Of a DNA stretch of 64,000 nucleotides, positions 45,539-57,818 are shown in pieces. Under the pieces are notes generated by a model. That model saw only the letters and a program-made list of their open reading frames with translations. It was not told where the DNA came from and made no database searches. The translations under genes were made by a program, and so were the position numbers. The DNA comes from Siphonodentalium dalli (lineage: Eukaryota; Mollusca; Scaphopoda; Gadilida; Siphonodentaliidae). Numbering within the stretch: position 1 is the stretch's first letter; every line of letters starts with the position of its first letter. The DNA lies in contig CP136067.1 of the NCBI GenBank assembly GCA_032622095.1, forward strand, positions 75,292,705-75,356,704. The letters are read 5' to 3'.

Positions 45539-46509
45539 TGTTTGGTAATAATTCAGAGTCACAATGTTATTACTCTTGGGCTCCAAATAAACATGCATGC
45601 ACGTTTATTATTTTCGTGGGAAATTTCCCCCATGCACAGTGCTTATTTGGGTCTGCACGTTTATTAATTTTGAGGCTATGAAAAATGAAAAGAGCACAAA
45701 CTTGACAAAGTCAAGATTTCTATATGATTCTGATATAAAAATGATGAGCTTATAACTTTATGCATGTACATATTCAAGTATATGGCATACATATGGACAT
45801 TTAATTAATATTGAATAAAACAACACATTACACATACATGTACTATGTTGATTCCTATACTTGACCTACTATACAAAATAATTTGTTTAACCAGGCATGT
45901 TGATGTTTTGCTCAGAGTCCCCCCTGCACTATTATTTGGATCTGCACTTTTATTAACTTTCAATGGAATTTCCCCCCTGCACTATTATTTGGGCCTGCAC
46001 TTTTATTTGGAGCCCAAGAGTAGTATTGAAAACATCGATTCTCAATTCATTCTTAATAAAATAATCGCAAAAACATTTGGCGATCTGTTCAGAAATCCAT
46101 GGGCACAATTACAAAAATGCAACTGCAAATACACATACATGTATATAACACAACATGTCATAACACAAAGCTATATAACCGCGAAACTATTTGAAACTGG
46201 TGGTTGTAGAAATCTTAGGTGAACATTTTGACCAGTATTGAACCATCAACCGGCCATGTCGTTGTTTATTCTTCTGCCAAGAGTCTTGGATGGTACCAGA
46301 TCAATGCTCCGCTGCCAGTATACTTTTACCATTGGATCATTGATTTGTAGGTTATTCTGAATATTAATTAATCTTGTTGATTGGAATCTGGTTGTTGAAC
46401 TAAAAGTTATTTATATCTACATACATGTTTGATACACATGTAAGTTTTAGTTATACTCCAGGTACCGTAACATGTTTCCAGATATTAATTGTTCATGCGT
46501 AATCCACAG
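45539..46509. other. Non-coding, upstream intron of the ankyrin gene
   Basis: I see no exon here. It ends in the acceptor ...GTAATCCACAG just before 46510. Near 45900-46010 two copies of a TTTCCCCC(C/A)TGCAC block recur. Confidence 0.5.
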
Positions 46510-46688
46510 GTGTGATTGAGGCCATTGTACAAGCTGCTGAATGTGGAGACACAATAGCTCTAAAGAATTTGATTTCTCTGAGTGGAATTAACCTGAGTGA
46601 TTTATCTAAGAACAGTGGAGTGAACCAAGAAGCATTTACAAAAGCTTGTAAATTTGGACATGCAGAGGTAGTCGAGATCCTCCTTCAG
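46510..46688 (+). CDS. Ankyrin-repeat protein, exon A
   Basis: A 179-bp internal exon. The acceptor is CCACAG|GT and the donor is CTTCAG|GTGAGT. It enters in phase 1 (two bases complete a codon) and leaves at a codon boundary. The 59 codons read VIEAIVQAAECGDTIALKNL...NQEAFTKACKFGHAEVVEILLQ. The last part is the helix pair of an ankyrin repeat (A-x-x-GH-x-x-VVE-x-LLQ). The first part looks like a degenerate repeat. It splices in frame to LGADVN at 52222, completing the usual LLQLGADVN junction. No start codon lies in the exon, so at least one exon is upstream. Ankyrin repeats mediate protein-protein binding; the family member is not identified. Confidence 0.85.
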
Positions 46689-47464
46689 GTGAGTGCCAGT
46701 GAATAAAACTCAAAGCTCATTTATCATCGCCCCAAAAACATAGCTCTTTTATTTTGATTTTGAGAATTTCTGGTATGTGAGTTTATTGTCACGTGCGACA
46801 GCTGCACACAGAAAACTAGCCCCGCCCCTACTTTCTAATAAGAGTTTGAATATATCCCTCATCCGATCCCTCACCAGATTTAAATAATTCTTTTGCAATA
46901 GATCCACTCTTTCAGGCAAAAAAACTTGACGAGCACCATCTTCTGTCTGATGCGCACCACTTGTTTTCAATTTCATGACCGTTAGCACGGTAACTTGAAC
47001 AAACGCCAACTGATTCCAATCATATTTGGTATATCAATCTTTGACAACAATATCTTGATCGATTTCAAAAACCAGGTTTGTCAGATTTTTTTTGCCTGAC
47101 GTATATGGCCCTTAGTTTGTGTATTTTTTATAATTTTATGACCTTTAGCTCAATAACTTGAATAAATGTTAACCGATTCCATTCATATTTGGTATTTGTA
47201 TCTTTCACAACAATATCTTGTTTGGTTTTGAAAACCAGATTTGTCCAAGTTTTTTTTTTTTTTAGTTATGGTTCCTTTAAAAGTTCATCTATTTTTAGTT
47301 CATTCTCGATCGGACAGATTCACTCTTATGGACAAAAAAACATGATGAGCGCCATCTAGGGATGCGCAACCATTGACTTAACTCTTTGAACCCTGGCTTC
47401 CCACAACGATCGACACTCTGACCCTGGGCTCCCGGTGGTATTTTAACTTATTGTAAACAGTATT

Positions 47465-48285
47465 TAGGCGCATGGTGTTGTTTATGTCAAAAGTGGTGTC
47501 ATATGTCTGAAACTTTAGAGGTATGTTCCCCATGGAGAACTGATTATTTTAAGATCTGGTTACATTGCCACATGGTCACTCCCTGGTAATGGTTGCTAGA
47601 CAACTACCCGATATTGAAAATAAAATACAATTATAGCTTTTATCGTCGTAATTCAGCCCAAGGAAATGGCATTTTTTATGCAGTCAATACCCTATTGTGA
47701 AATTTGAGATAAATCTGGACAGGAGAGTGAAGCTAACTTCTATTTAAGGGTAACAACGGTTGCTAAGCAAATACCACAAATGATCGAATGACACAATTGC
47801 CCTGTGCATTCAATTGTATTATGCCCCAATTAAGACATTCCTAGGCATGTCCATGGTGATGGTTACTCATGTTCAAATGGTGCGTCAGGTCTAAAACTTT
47901 ACAGGTATACATGTTTCCCATGGACCACTTGGTATTTTCAAGATCGGGATAGTTTGCCACACGATGCTCCCTGGTAAGGGTTTCTATGCAACTACCTGGT
48001 GTTGAAAGTAAAATGCAGTTATAGCTTATAGCATTGTAATTCCATGCTAGGGAACTGCATTTTCCAGTCAATACCCTATTGTGAAATTTGAGATAGATCT
48101 TGTTAGAAGAGTGAACCCAACTTGTGTTTAACGGTAGCAATGGTTGCTAATTATATACCCCAATTGAACGAATTACACCACTTCCCTCTACATTCAATTG
48201 CATTATGTCCCATTTTTGACATCTCCTAGGCACATGGTGATGGTCATGTTCAAATGGTGCAACAGGTCTAAAACTTTACAGAATT
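47465..48285. repeat. Tandem repeat, about 385-bp unit, a little over two copies
   Basis: Units start near 47465, 47840 and 48225 with GGCA(C)ATGGTGATGG-like wording. They share AAACTTTA(C/G)AGGTAT, TCAATACCCTATTGTGAAAT and GCAATTGTATTATG(C/T)CCC-like blocks. Confidence 0.8.
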
Positions 48286-48584
48286 GCTCAATTGACATGT
48301 GTTTTTATGCGCATGCGCAAGTAGATCGACTAGATGGTATTGTGACCATGCGACCACTTTCCACTGGAATACTCTGGTGCATTGTTGAAACGTGCAACTG
48401 TATAATGCAAATTATTATACCTGTATACTATGGGGATCATTGAACGTGATGGTATCATTTCGCAAATACCCATACATTTATCGTATCCCATGCGCATGCG
48501 CATACAAATTGACTCAAATAAGTGTCTGCACCTTCATCACATACATGTAGGCCAGAACACTGATTACGTATACAAAAATAATTT

Positions 48585-49975
48585 AACCCTTTGAACCCTG
48601 ACGTCCTGAATGTTAAATGGTCCCAACCCGAGGCGCCTGACGTTATAAAGTGTTCCGATGACATAACTCATAATGCTCTTCACTGGGACGTATATACACG
48701 TATGCACGCTCAACTATATGGCAATATACTAGTACTATTCTAATTGAACTAGTGTGCTGTGAAATATGTCACAAGGTATTTCAACGAGACAGTCCCACAT
48801 TCAATATACATACTGTAGATTATATTGCTTCTCCCTTTGGTCGCGCTATATATTTATAAAAAAATTCTTATCCTTTGCCTACGATAAAGGGTGTTTCTCA
48901 AAATGCACATCTGAGCATGCGCGAAGTAACAGACCCCCTGTCTCCAATTTGGCTGCTAAAATCAGAGGTATGAAAATGTGACTCATTCGCACAAAGTAGA
49001 AGCACAATTCTAGTTAATTTGTGCTTTGATCACAAAATTTCTAATGAAATAGTTCCCCTTCCCCTTTTCCGATGATAAAAAGTGTTTTTTTCCCCCTCAA
49101 GATATGCCTCTGTGCATGCGCGAAGAAACAGATCCTCTGTCATCAGTTTGTCTATCATGTGGATAAACATGTGACACATGTGTGCAAGGTAGAAGTACAA
49201 CTCTAGTTGATACGTGTGTTTATTATATGACTACCACTAATCCCTTACAAATACCACTATTGTTTGGCGATATATTCCGAGCAGTCGGAAAACGCTTGTC
49301 TGGTCGTGAGCCGTATCGGTATCCTTTGAATTCCGTATCAGTATCCTTTGAATTCCGTATCAGTATCCAGTGAAATTAGATCACCGGAAGTTGGGAACTA
49401 TTTATCAGGTCTGACACTGAATCGGATTAAATTTGTCATCCACATGTTTTTGTTCGAAAATTAAACTGTTAAGACTTATTACGAAAGATTTGTTTTGTAT
49501 TATTACGCGTTTGTGCGAATCACCCCCAAATTAAAAACAAAATGGTTCCTCGACCTTGGCCTTAAATTGGGAGTTTCGGGTGATGCCTGGGAATGTTCAA
49601 TGGAGCACTTTTGCCCGGGTGATGACATGGGATGGTGTAACGAAGTAGTTTTGCCCTTTGTGACATGGGATGAACCAAAAATGTGTCATATAATAAACGC
49701 TTTATCGGTATAGTGAAGTGATATGGGCTGCAGTATCACGTCTCATTGACGATGTCAGATCGCCGCATCAAACTCGCTGCTTGATACGGCGATCTGACAT
49801 CGTCAACTCGGCGTGATACTGCAGCCCATATCACTTCACTGTACCGATAATGTGTATTCATTGCGCTGTAATTTCATGTAAAATATCTGAATTCCGGACC
49901 AATATTCCGGTCTCCCGGGATATAGGAATATAAGGATTGGACCGGTATTCCGGTCTCTCGGGTTCAAAGGGTTAA
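48585..49975. mobile_element. Inner piggyBac-like TTAA element
   Basis: The ends are perfect 16-bp inverted repeats, TTAACCCTTTGAACCC and its complement. If TTAA is the duplicated target, the element starts CCCTTTGAACCC, a good piggyBac-type terminus. Inside are a direct duplication (48870-49015 and 49060-49215) and a hairpin (49702-49850), but no transposase. Confidence 0.7.
49702..49850. repeat. Near-perfect hairpin (about 68-bp arms)
   Basis: Left arm TTATCGGTATAGTGAAGTGA... and right arm ...TCACTTCACTGTACCGATAA mirror each other around the loop ACTCGCTGC, with few mismatches. It is a miniature element or hairpin-RNA source. Confidence 0.85.
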
Positions 49976-50728
49976 ACCCTGAAGAGTGGTCGAAATTGTG
50001 TCATTCTACAATCCTGCGAACCGAGCAACAATATATAGCATTACGCAAATCACTTCAAATAATGTATGTTTGTTGAATTCTGTGCTGTGCACATGCACAT
50101 ATTTTCCTACCCCAACTAGTGGGCATCAAACCCATACACATGCACCCATGACACTGCTGAAGTTTCGGGCATCATTTACATAGATATGAGTGGATATACC
50201 AATGGTTATAACATATATAAACATGCTACATAGGTTTATGATGTCACTGAATTCTACTGGCCGCAAAAGCGGCCAGCCGGGTTATGAATGTTTTTTGGCT
50301 GGCCACTTTGCGGCCAGTCGGGTTCAAAGTGTTAAACATGATTTTGAAACAATATTTGTTAGTCCTTAGTAAATTCCATGTAAAATGTCTTATTGATAAA
50401 AGAATGGTTGCAATGATTGACAATTGAAGCTGATCTGGTAGACTGAGGTGAATGTATTTGACTGTGGAAGGTTTGGCCAGTCTTTGTATTGGACATACAT
50501 TTTGTGCTTATTACTAGTGATTCAACATGATGAGTGAGTGCTCAGGCACTAATTGCCAACTGGAATAATGTGGCAATCAACTAAATCCAAAAATCCAAAC
50601 CAGATCAATCCTACCATTTCTGAAAACATGGCATCTGAAATCTGAAGCAGTCACATTTGAAAATATGTAAAAGAGTTTAATTTGGGACAATGTGAGAACT
50701 ATACTACATGTAATCCATATATATAATG

Positions 50729-51590
50729 ACTAGCTGATGTGACAAACTTCGTCCGGCTATTTAGGGATTTCTTTGTAATCGCCTCCGTCTGGGCAGAATA
50801 TAGAGCAATGAGAGATTGATCTACTAATTCAAAGTGACAATGTTGAACAAAACTGAGCATTGAAAAGTATTAGAAAGAAAATAACTATTGTTTGATCGGT
50901 CCAGAAACATACCTATATGAGCGAGGTCAAGATCAAGGACAAGGTCGCACATGAAATTGGACCTGCCCATATTGTTCCCGGGATCAAAGTAGGCCTAGAT
51001 ACCAAATTTGAGTCGGATCGGTCGAGGTCCAGAAACATGCCTATTTGAGCGTATATGACTGAGGTCAATGACATGGTTGCATGTGAAATTGAACTCACCC
51101 ATATTGTTCCCGGGATCAAAGTAGGCCTACATGCCAAATTTGAGTCAGATCGGTCGAGGTCAAGAAACATGCCTATATGAGCAAGGTCAAGGACACGATC
51201 GCACATGAAATTGGACCTGCCCATATTATTCCCGGATCAAAGTATGCCTACAGACCAAATTTGAGTCGGATTGGTCGAGCAGTTTTCAAGTCTGTATTAC
51301 ACACATACATGTATACAGTCAGACAGACAGAAGTTCCAAAATATATAATAGAAGACTAGCTGATGTGCCCGACTTCGTCCAGGCTATTTAGGGATTTCTT
51401 TGTGAACGCCTCCTGGGCAGAATATACAGCGTCTGGACAAACTATTGTTCGATCGGTCCAGAAACATGCCCATATGAGTGTATATGAGTGTGGTCAAGGT
51501 CAAGGACACGGTCACACCTGAAAATCAACCCGCCCATATTGTTCCTCGGATCAAAGTAGGCTTACATACCAAATCATCATACATTAATCA
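50729..51590. repeat. Dispersed repeat with ACTAGCTGATGTG heads and about 125-bp tandem units
   Basis: Units start with GATCGGTC(C/G) near 50898, 51017, 51149 and 51449, with GAAACATGCC(C/T)AT, CCCATATTGTTCC and CAAATTTGAGTC blocks. The head GACTAGCTGATGTG...TTCGTCC occurs at 50729 and again at 51354. Confidence 0.8.
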
Positions 51591-52221
51591 ATAATGCAGG
51601 TTTTGTCTGCAATTTTTTCCAAAGTTATGGCCCTTGGTGGGACTTTGTGTAAAATGTGTCAATGCATCCATAACAAACAGTATGCTGTGGATGTCTTTAT
51701 TACTTGATTTTGTTGTCCTTTGACATGGTGATAGCACAGGTTGGGGGAAAGGATACCCACATGCTACGGTCTTCGCTCATTAATATTTACCAGAGTTACA
51801 ACCCTTGTTTGACTTGGAAATTTGTGACTTGAGGATTTGAGGGTATATACATGTAGTGGAGCCCTCCATCCGTCCTTCATAGTGCAGGTTTTGTCCACAT
51901 TTTTTCCAGAGATATGACCTGTGGTTTGTTTTGTTTGAACTCTTGTCCAGAGTTATGGCCCTTTGCTAGAGTTATGATCCAGAGTTAAACTGAGAGAAAT
52001 GACCCATTTTCTCTCGAAATATTTTTAGCCTATACTGAGCGTACAGTTGGGGCATTGGCCCATGCTTGGCATTGCCCTTGTTGTCATAGTGGGATTTTAC
52101 AGTTTTATGAGACTTCATTTTTTTCAAGTTGTTTTCTTGTTGTTGGTTCAATTTGAGCTAATTTGCTGATTAACCTAAAGTCTAGCTAATTAATTTATGT
52201 TGCTGGCTTGTTGTATTTCAG

Positions 52222-52423
52222 CTTGGTGCAGATGTTAATGTAAAGTCATTGTCGGGACGGACTGTTCTGCATGATGTATGCATTGGTGGCCATTATGACT
52301 GCCTCAGAATGCTCATTGATAGGATGGACCTTATTAATTGTCAGGACAAAGATGGACAGACGCCAGCTCACCTGGCAGCTTACAATGGAGAAGCAGAGTG
52401 TTTAATAACATTGGCAGGAAAAG
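52222..52423 (+). CDS. Ankyrin-repeat protein, exon B
   Basis: A 202-bp exon between TTGTATTTCAG and G|GTAATC. It enters in phase 0 and leaves in phase 1. It reads LGADVNVKSLSGRTVLHDVC and GGHYDCLRMLIDRMDLINCQ, then DKDGQTPAHLAAYNGEAECL. That is one near-consensus ankyrin repeat (GRTVLHDVCIGGH...LRMLID) and most of the next (DGQTPAHLAAYNG). The final G of the exon combines with GT of exon C to make glycine, giving the natural turn GKGANL. No stop occurs in the coding frame. Confidence 0.92.
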
Positions 52424-53271
52424 GTAATCAGAAATTATCTTGCATACTAGCATACTGTACATCAATTATTAAACAATACCAATTAACAAGACATTTCATG
52501 GAGTTTTAATAGACTTTTACCCCCACTCCCCCTGAAAAAAAATCTGAGGACTGCCATCAACATTTCCATTAGTCCCTCAGGGTTGTCAGTCCTGATAAAA
52601 ACTTCAACAATATTACTCAGAATTCCATGGGATTTGTTATCACATTGCACAATCATTGTGGCATATTTGTTTTTTGGTGATTGTGTTTTTGGTGTAGCCA
52701 TAGAAAAGTGAGTATATCTCGACCTGTGATAGGAATATTACTATTTATCATGCTGCAGCCAATAAATAGATAATAACTGGATTAATTACAGTATAATATA
52801 CCTGAAACCTGAAGCAGAGATTTAGTATAAGCATGAAATTAGCTATGGATTTGTAAACTATGGCTTCACATGGCGATCTTTATTCAGTGAGAAAGTTCGT
52901 TCTATTGAAATTATGATAAAACAACATCTAATTAATACTCCCATGAAATGTGAAATTAATTCTTTTTTGAAAATTCATAAATTTTTCTGCATTTATACAT
53001 GTAAGTTGGTTATGTCAATGGCGTGTATATGGTGTGTTGCAACAGATTGTATCAGCACTGCTCTGAACAGATGTGTTCGATTGCACTGAGGGTACTTTGT
53101 CAATATCAAGCTGAATTTCAGCATGTAATTTGTATATGGCTGGTATTTTAACATGACATTTGAGCTCAATTAATGATAGCCAATTGAAGAAGTGGTATTT
53201 TATCAACACATAAAAGCATTCAATTGGATTTGTGTTTAAAACTACATTCCACCTTTTACATATTATAACAG
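52424..53271 (+). other. Intron B-C of the ankyrin gene (848 bp)
   Basis: Donor GTAATC, acceptor CTTTTACATATTATAACAG. AT-rich; I see nothing else in it. Confidence 0.8.
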
Positions 53272-53436
53272 GTGCTAATCTTGTTTTGGAGGATATTAAA
53301 GGAAGACAGCCTGCTCATTTGGCCGCTGTCAGGAACCACAAGAATATCATCCAATTGTTATTTGATTACCGAGTTGATTTGGACTGTCGCTGTGAACAAG
53401 GGAAGACACCAGTACACTTTGCTGCTCAATATGGAG
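53272..53436 (+). CDS. Ankyrin-repeat protein, exon C
   Basis: A 165-bp exon, phase 1 in and phase 1 out. The acceptor is TATAACAG and the donor is GGAG|GTCAGT. It reads ANLVLEDIKGRQPAHLAAVR, NHKNIIQLLFDYRVDLDCRC and EQGKTPVHFAAQYGG, the last glycine being split with exon D. It holds one complete ankyrin repeat (GRQPAHLAAVRNHKNIIQLLFDYRVDLD) and the first helix of the next (GKTPVHFAAQYGG). The symmetrical 1-1 phase is common in repeat genes built by exon duplication. Confidence 0.92.
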
Positions 53437-53734
53437 GTCAGTGATATTTGAGCAACTACATACAGTGTCTGCAGGAATGGAAACAAATATGATAATTCTT
53501 GAAGGTTATGACTGCAGTCCGTAAAAAGTTCATACATGCACTGATTGCATATTGTCTGCGAAAATAAATGGGATCCCCGATATGTGTTACAGAATGCATA
53601 CCAAACTTTTAGTGCTATTAGTATTAATACTTCCTAATAATTGTACATGTGACCTTAGTATGGGTTCATCCTGGTTAGCCGAGATATAAAATAACTACCT
53701 TATTTATCCCACAGGTTTTTAATAATTTAATGAT

Positions 53735-54060
53735 AATAATGGAGAATTTTTATATAGCGCTTATTCGTAGCTCTAAGGACTGTTAACATTATTACCCCAG
53801 TTGTTGAGCAATTCCTGCTGCCATTTTACAGGCGATTCACTAGAGCGAATTACGCTTACCCAACAAACCAGGTCCTAGCGTCTAGGTATGACAAAGCACA
53901 GTGACCTACACGTAACTTGTTGCGAGTAGTGAAACCCAGAGGTTCACTAGCAAGCATGGAACTCATCTCGTGATGTTTACAGTGACTGCAAGTCTAAAAC
54001 TCTAACCACTGATCTTTTCACTACCAAGCAACAGGGCAGATTTGCCTCGATGACAACCTA
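53735..54060. repeat. Dispersed 'TTTATATAGCGCTTATTCGTAG' repeat
   Basis: The wording TTTTTATATAGCGCTTATTC followed by an AAACTCTAACCACTGAT tail is a short interspersed repeat type seen in many marine invertebrates. The assignment rests on recognition, not on a search. Confidence 0.5.
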
Positions 54061-54225
54061 GATAGACGACAGGTATCCAAAATAATGTCATAATGACATC
54101 TGAGGTTTCTTATTGATGGAACCCCTTTTTTGTCCCACCAAAGTGCCCATTATAAAGCCGACTGCAAAGGGGAACAGAGTTCAGCTATGATACTGAACAT
54201 GTTCTGCCAAATGGACTTAAAAAAA

Positions 54226-54573
54226 CTAGACATAGTTGTTATCAAAGCATTTGAAATGGATATTCCATGCACTCTCAGGGTCTAAAGTAGAAATGATGGA
54301 TGGGCGAGTGTCTGTGAAATGAACAAAATCTACTCCAGGTCCCGGTAACCAGCAAAGAGAGCATGAGCTTGTAATGGCTTCATCAAAATTATTTCCTCTA
54401 TAAATTCTAGACATGACATCATAGATAGTCCATGCAGCTGCTAATCCCGATGTTTGGCTAATTAGTGTTTTCTCATATAGTGTCTTTATCTCTGCGGATT
54501 CTGATGGTCTAGGGTCCCCTTCTGAAGAATCAACCAGTGAAGTTGGATAATTGGGAAATTGGATATTCGACAC
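54226..54573 (-). other. Unrecognised minus-strand open frame, about 115 codons
   Basis: The peptide is of mixed composition (SAEIKTLYEKTLISQTSGLA; AWTIYDVMSRIYRGNNFDEA; SLCWLPGPGVDFVHF) and looks more protein-like than its neighbours. It has no ATG at the 5' end, a stop just upstream, and lies antisense within the ankyrin intron. It could be a relic of a mobile element or chance. No function is proposed. Confidence 0.2.
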
Positions 54574-55989
54574 CGCATTACATTGGCGATATCAACATCA
54601 AATCGAAATTCAAATATTCGCAGGGCCCTACCCTACTAGTATTCCTTTATAACTTGGCTGATTCATATTTGGTATATGGATATTTCGATCTAGTTTAAAA
54701 ACCAGAATTGTCTGCAGGAAATGTTCATGTAATAAGATCAATAGACGATCACATTTTCTTTACCTGAGTTATGGCCTTTAATTTGTCTATTTGTAGAAAT
54801 TTCAAGACCGCTAACATGTCATAACTTGAAAGACCGTCACCTCATTCCATTCATATTTGATATATATGGACCTTCCACAACAAATCTTAATTGAGTTTCG
54901 AAAGCCAACTTTGTACGATAACTTGAATAAACGTAAACTGATTCCTTTCATATTTGGTATATAGATCTTTCACAACAATATCTCAATTGAGTTGGAAAAT
55001 CAGGTTTGTCCAATTTTTTTATGGACCTTAGTTTTATCTATTTTTAGTTATTTCAAGACTAAGCATGATAATTTAAATTAACATCAACTGATTCTGCTTC
55101 CACAACAATTAATATCTCAAAACAAATCTCAACATATTTGAACTTATTTTCTGTAAGATATTTACTCTTTTTAGGCAAAAAACTTGATGAAAGCCATTTA
55201 CAATGCACAACCCTCGTTGTTTTGTTGTTGTAATCCTACTGGATGACTAAATACATGTACATCTATATGGAAAATTGATATCTTAACAGAAGTTCCATTA
55301 CTCTTAACATGAATTTATTTGAAAGAGGAATTCAATTTCCATTCAGATGAATTGAGTTTCTGTTAAGAGGAACATCTTGTCCAGTTGAAATCAGCTCAAT
55401 GCTCGCATAGGCTAATGGCCAGAATTGATACTTCATCATATTAAGAGGGGGTGATTTTCTTGCTATACAAGACCTCCCAATCTGCCCAATTTTATTCAAA
55501 AGTGTCAACACATGGAAATTACATGGTATACCTGGAACAACAATTTTTGATCAGAGCAAACTGTAGGTTACTATTGTTCTGATTGATTATTTTTTATTTC
55601 TTACCCCATTCCAATATATCTTAATTATTAAAGTGCAAAATGTCATATAAATTAGCTGCTCGACATAGAATAAGTTCAAATTTAACATCAATTTTCTATT
55701 CAGCTACAACTTCAAAGTACATGCAAACTTGTCACAAATTTCCAGTACAGGTTACCATGTGTAGATGTCCCTTCCCTATTCTGGCCAAGTTCTATTACTT
55801 GAGTTAATTGGTCTTGTGGAACTTGAATGGTTAAAGTGTTTGGCATGTAGTCACTGTCAACACAAGGTTATGAGTTCGATGTTCACTGGTGGATTCAGCT
55901 GAGTTTCAGAACATATGCAGTGGCTATATAGGTTTCGAGTGGAGTGGACTTTAGAGTCACGCGCTCTCCAGAAGTTGTAACCCTTGAGC

Positions 55990-56095
55990 AAGTAGTCGGT
56001 CTCACAACTGGGCTCTTTAGGGAATATCCAACCACTTTCTGTTTGATACTGATTCTAGAGTACTTTTCGATGAGGAATTGAGTGGTGCTGACCGA
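55990..56095. repeat. Left arm of a 4-kb-spaced intronic inverted repeat
   Basis: GTCGGTCTCACAACTGGGCT ... AGAGTACTTTTCGATGAGGAA is mirrored at 60062-60158 with only one or two differences. Confidence 0.85.
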
Positions 56096-56755
56096 TTTTT
56101 GATAAAAGGGGCCCAAATTCCATTTTTAAGGGCCTGAACCCCAACCCTTGTGTTCAACTAAGTGAGTTCATGCGAGGTTCATGGAAAAGTGTCTAGCTTT
56201 ATGGGCTTGAAATTCAGAATGCAAAACTGTTATATTGTGAGTTCAGAGTGAGTTAGAAGAAAAATACAAGCATCAATTTATATGCAGATATAAATTCATA
56301 CCAGATAAATCTACATTCTGCAGGTAGCCATGCTATGCAATACCGGTACTCTCTCATGTTTCAACTTATCAATTACCAATGACTATTTAATGCTGTTAAA
56401 TTTTATAAAGTACAGCCCATTTGAAACAGGTTTGCTGACCCAGAAAAAAACTTCATTTTATGATACCAAACTGGCCACGAGAAAAACACATACAAGACAT
56501 GGAAGTTAGTGACTAATCACAAATAGTCATCCACCATATTTTGTCAGATGTTTTTGTAGATCTGTGGATGTTGTAATGCAATATAGATCTTCATTATATT
56601 TGCACAATTTAATTTTTCATTTCATCCCTTTAAATTGACTTTTATTTTTTTATGTATGTATATGTGCCACTCCAAAAAATAAAAGAGTACTGTAAACGGT
56701 TTGATTTGATGTTAGGCACAGGAGATATATATATACTTTATTTATCAAATATTGT

Positions 56756-57818
56756 GTACCATGCAGGCAGCTTGCAGGTTGAGAATAGGGAGAAGTGACT
56801 TCTCCCTCTGGCAGAAATAGGGAGAAGTGAGGGGAAAATAGGGAGAAGTGAGAGACTGGAGAATCATTTCATCTGATAATTTATTTAATATGTATAGGTT
56901 AAACAAACGAAAAAAACATCATCGAAATTTTTTCTATTTTTTCAATTAAATGTAATATAGATTGTTTATATCATGCCACAATTAACGGCCTTGACTTGAG
57001 TCCTTGACATCGACTACCGAGTGTCTCTAAAATCACTGAATCATTGTGAATAAAATTACGATTTTCCGGTTATGGATCACGTTTTATTTCGAACAAGGCA
57101 ATACAACGATTAAAACTTTATTTGCACACTATAAACTGGTGCTCTCGGATAATTTTGTTGCCAAATATATTAAGTAACATCGGATAATTTAAAGGGAGTA
57201 TGTATTGCCAGAATTGTTTTGTGGTTGGCGATTATGTTTGAGGACCGTTCGATTAGCGTTCTGTTATTGCGTAAAAACACGGAATACCACAAAGACGGAA
57301 ACGGAACTAAAACAAACAAAACGTTTAAATCGGCAATATAATAATAATTTGAGTCGGCGGTTTTAAAGCAGTCGGTCGGGACGAGCAGAAACCAACACTT
57401 TATTAAGTATGGCCAAAACGGAAGGCTTCTTTGTTTGATATATTATAATCCTTGTCTGGACATTGAAGACCGCATTTACTTACTCAACGCTGTTAAACAA
57501 AAGGAGTCGACCTTGTGTCAACATTTTGTCCCTGTTTGACTCGCAGGCAATATATTCATAATTGATTTGTAACACTATAGCATGCATGGCTTATCGCTTG
57601 CTACAGCCGTAGGCTAATTTTGGGTTTTATCTTTTGAATCGGGAGATTTTGTTTCCCAATCGGGAGTATGCACTGGAGAAATGACACACGGGAGACTCCC
57701 GCCGAAATCAGAAGGCGACTTCACTTCTCCCTGGCGCGGCACTAAGGCGACTTCGATGCGTCTAGGGCGACTATTTCGCCCTACTCGCCTGGTAAGCTGA
57801 GGCCTGGTACCATGCAGG
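56756..57818. mobile_element. Possible 1-kb insertion with 12-bp direct flanks
   Basis: GTACCATGCAGG occurs at 56756-56767 and 57807-57818. Just inside, CAGCTTGCAGG and CCTGGTAAGCTG are loosely inverted. The interior has TAGGGAGAAGTGA tandem words (about 56788-56855) and a Harbinger-like terminus near 57360-57414. Boundaries are uncertain. Confidence 0.45.

Larger units (their letters stand above)
47378..50335. mobile_element. Outer piggyBac-like TTAA element (older)
   Basis: The ends are TTAACTCTTTGAACCC (47378-47393) and GGGTTCAAAGTGTTAA (50320-50335). TTAA plus a C(T/A)CTTTGAACCC terminus resembles piggyBac. It encloses a second pair of better-matched ends. Coding capacity is absent. Confidence 0.55.
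46689..52221 (+). other. Intron A-B of the ankyrin gene (5.5 kb)
   Basis: Donor GTGAGT, acceptor TTGTATTTCAG. It holds dispersed repeats (46780-47290), nested piggyBac-like elements (47378-50335), a tandem repeat (50897-51570) and the 'GGTGATAGCACAGG' family (51640-52080). Confidence 0.75.
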
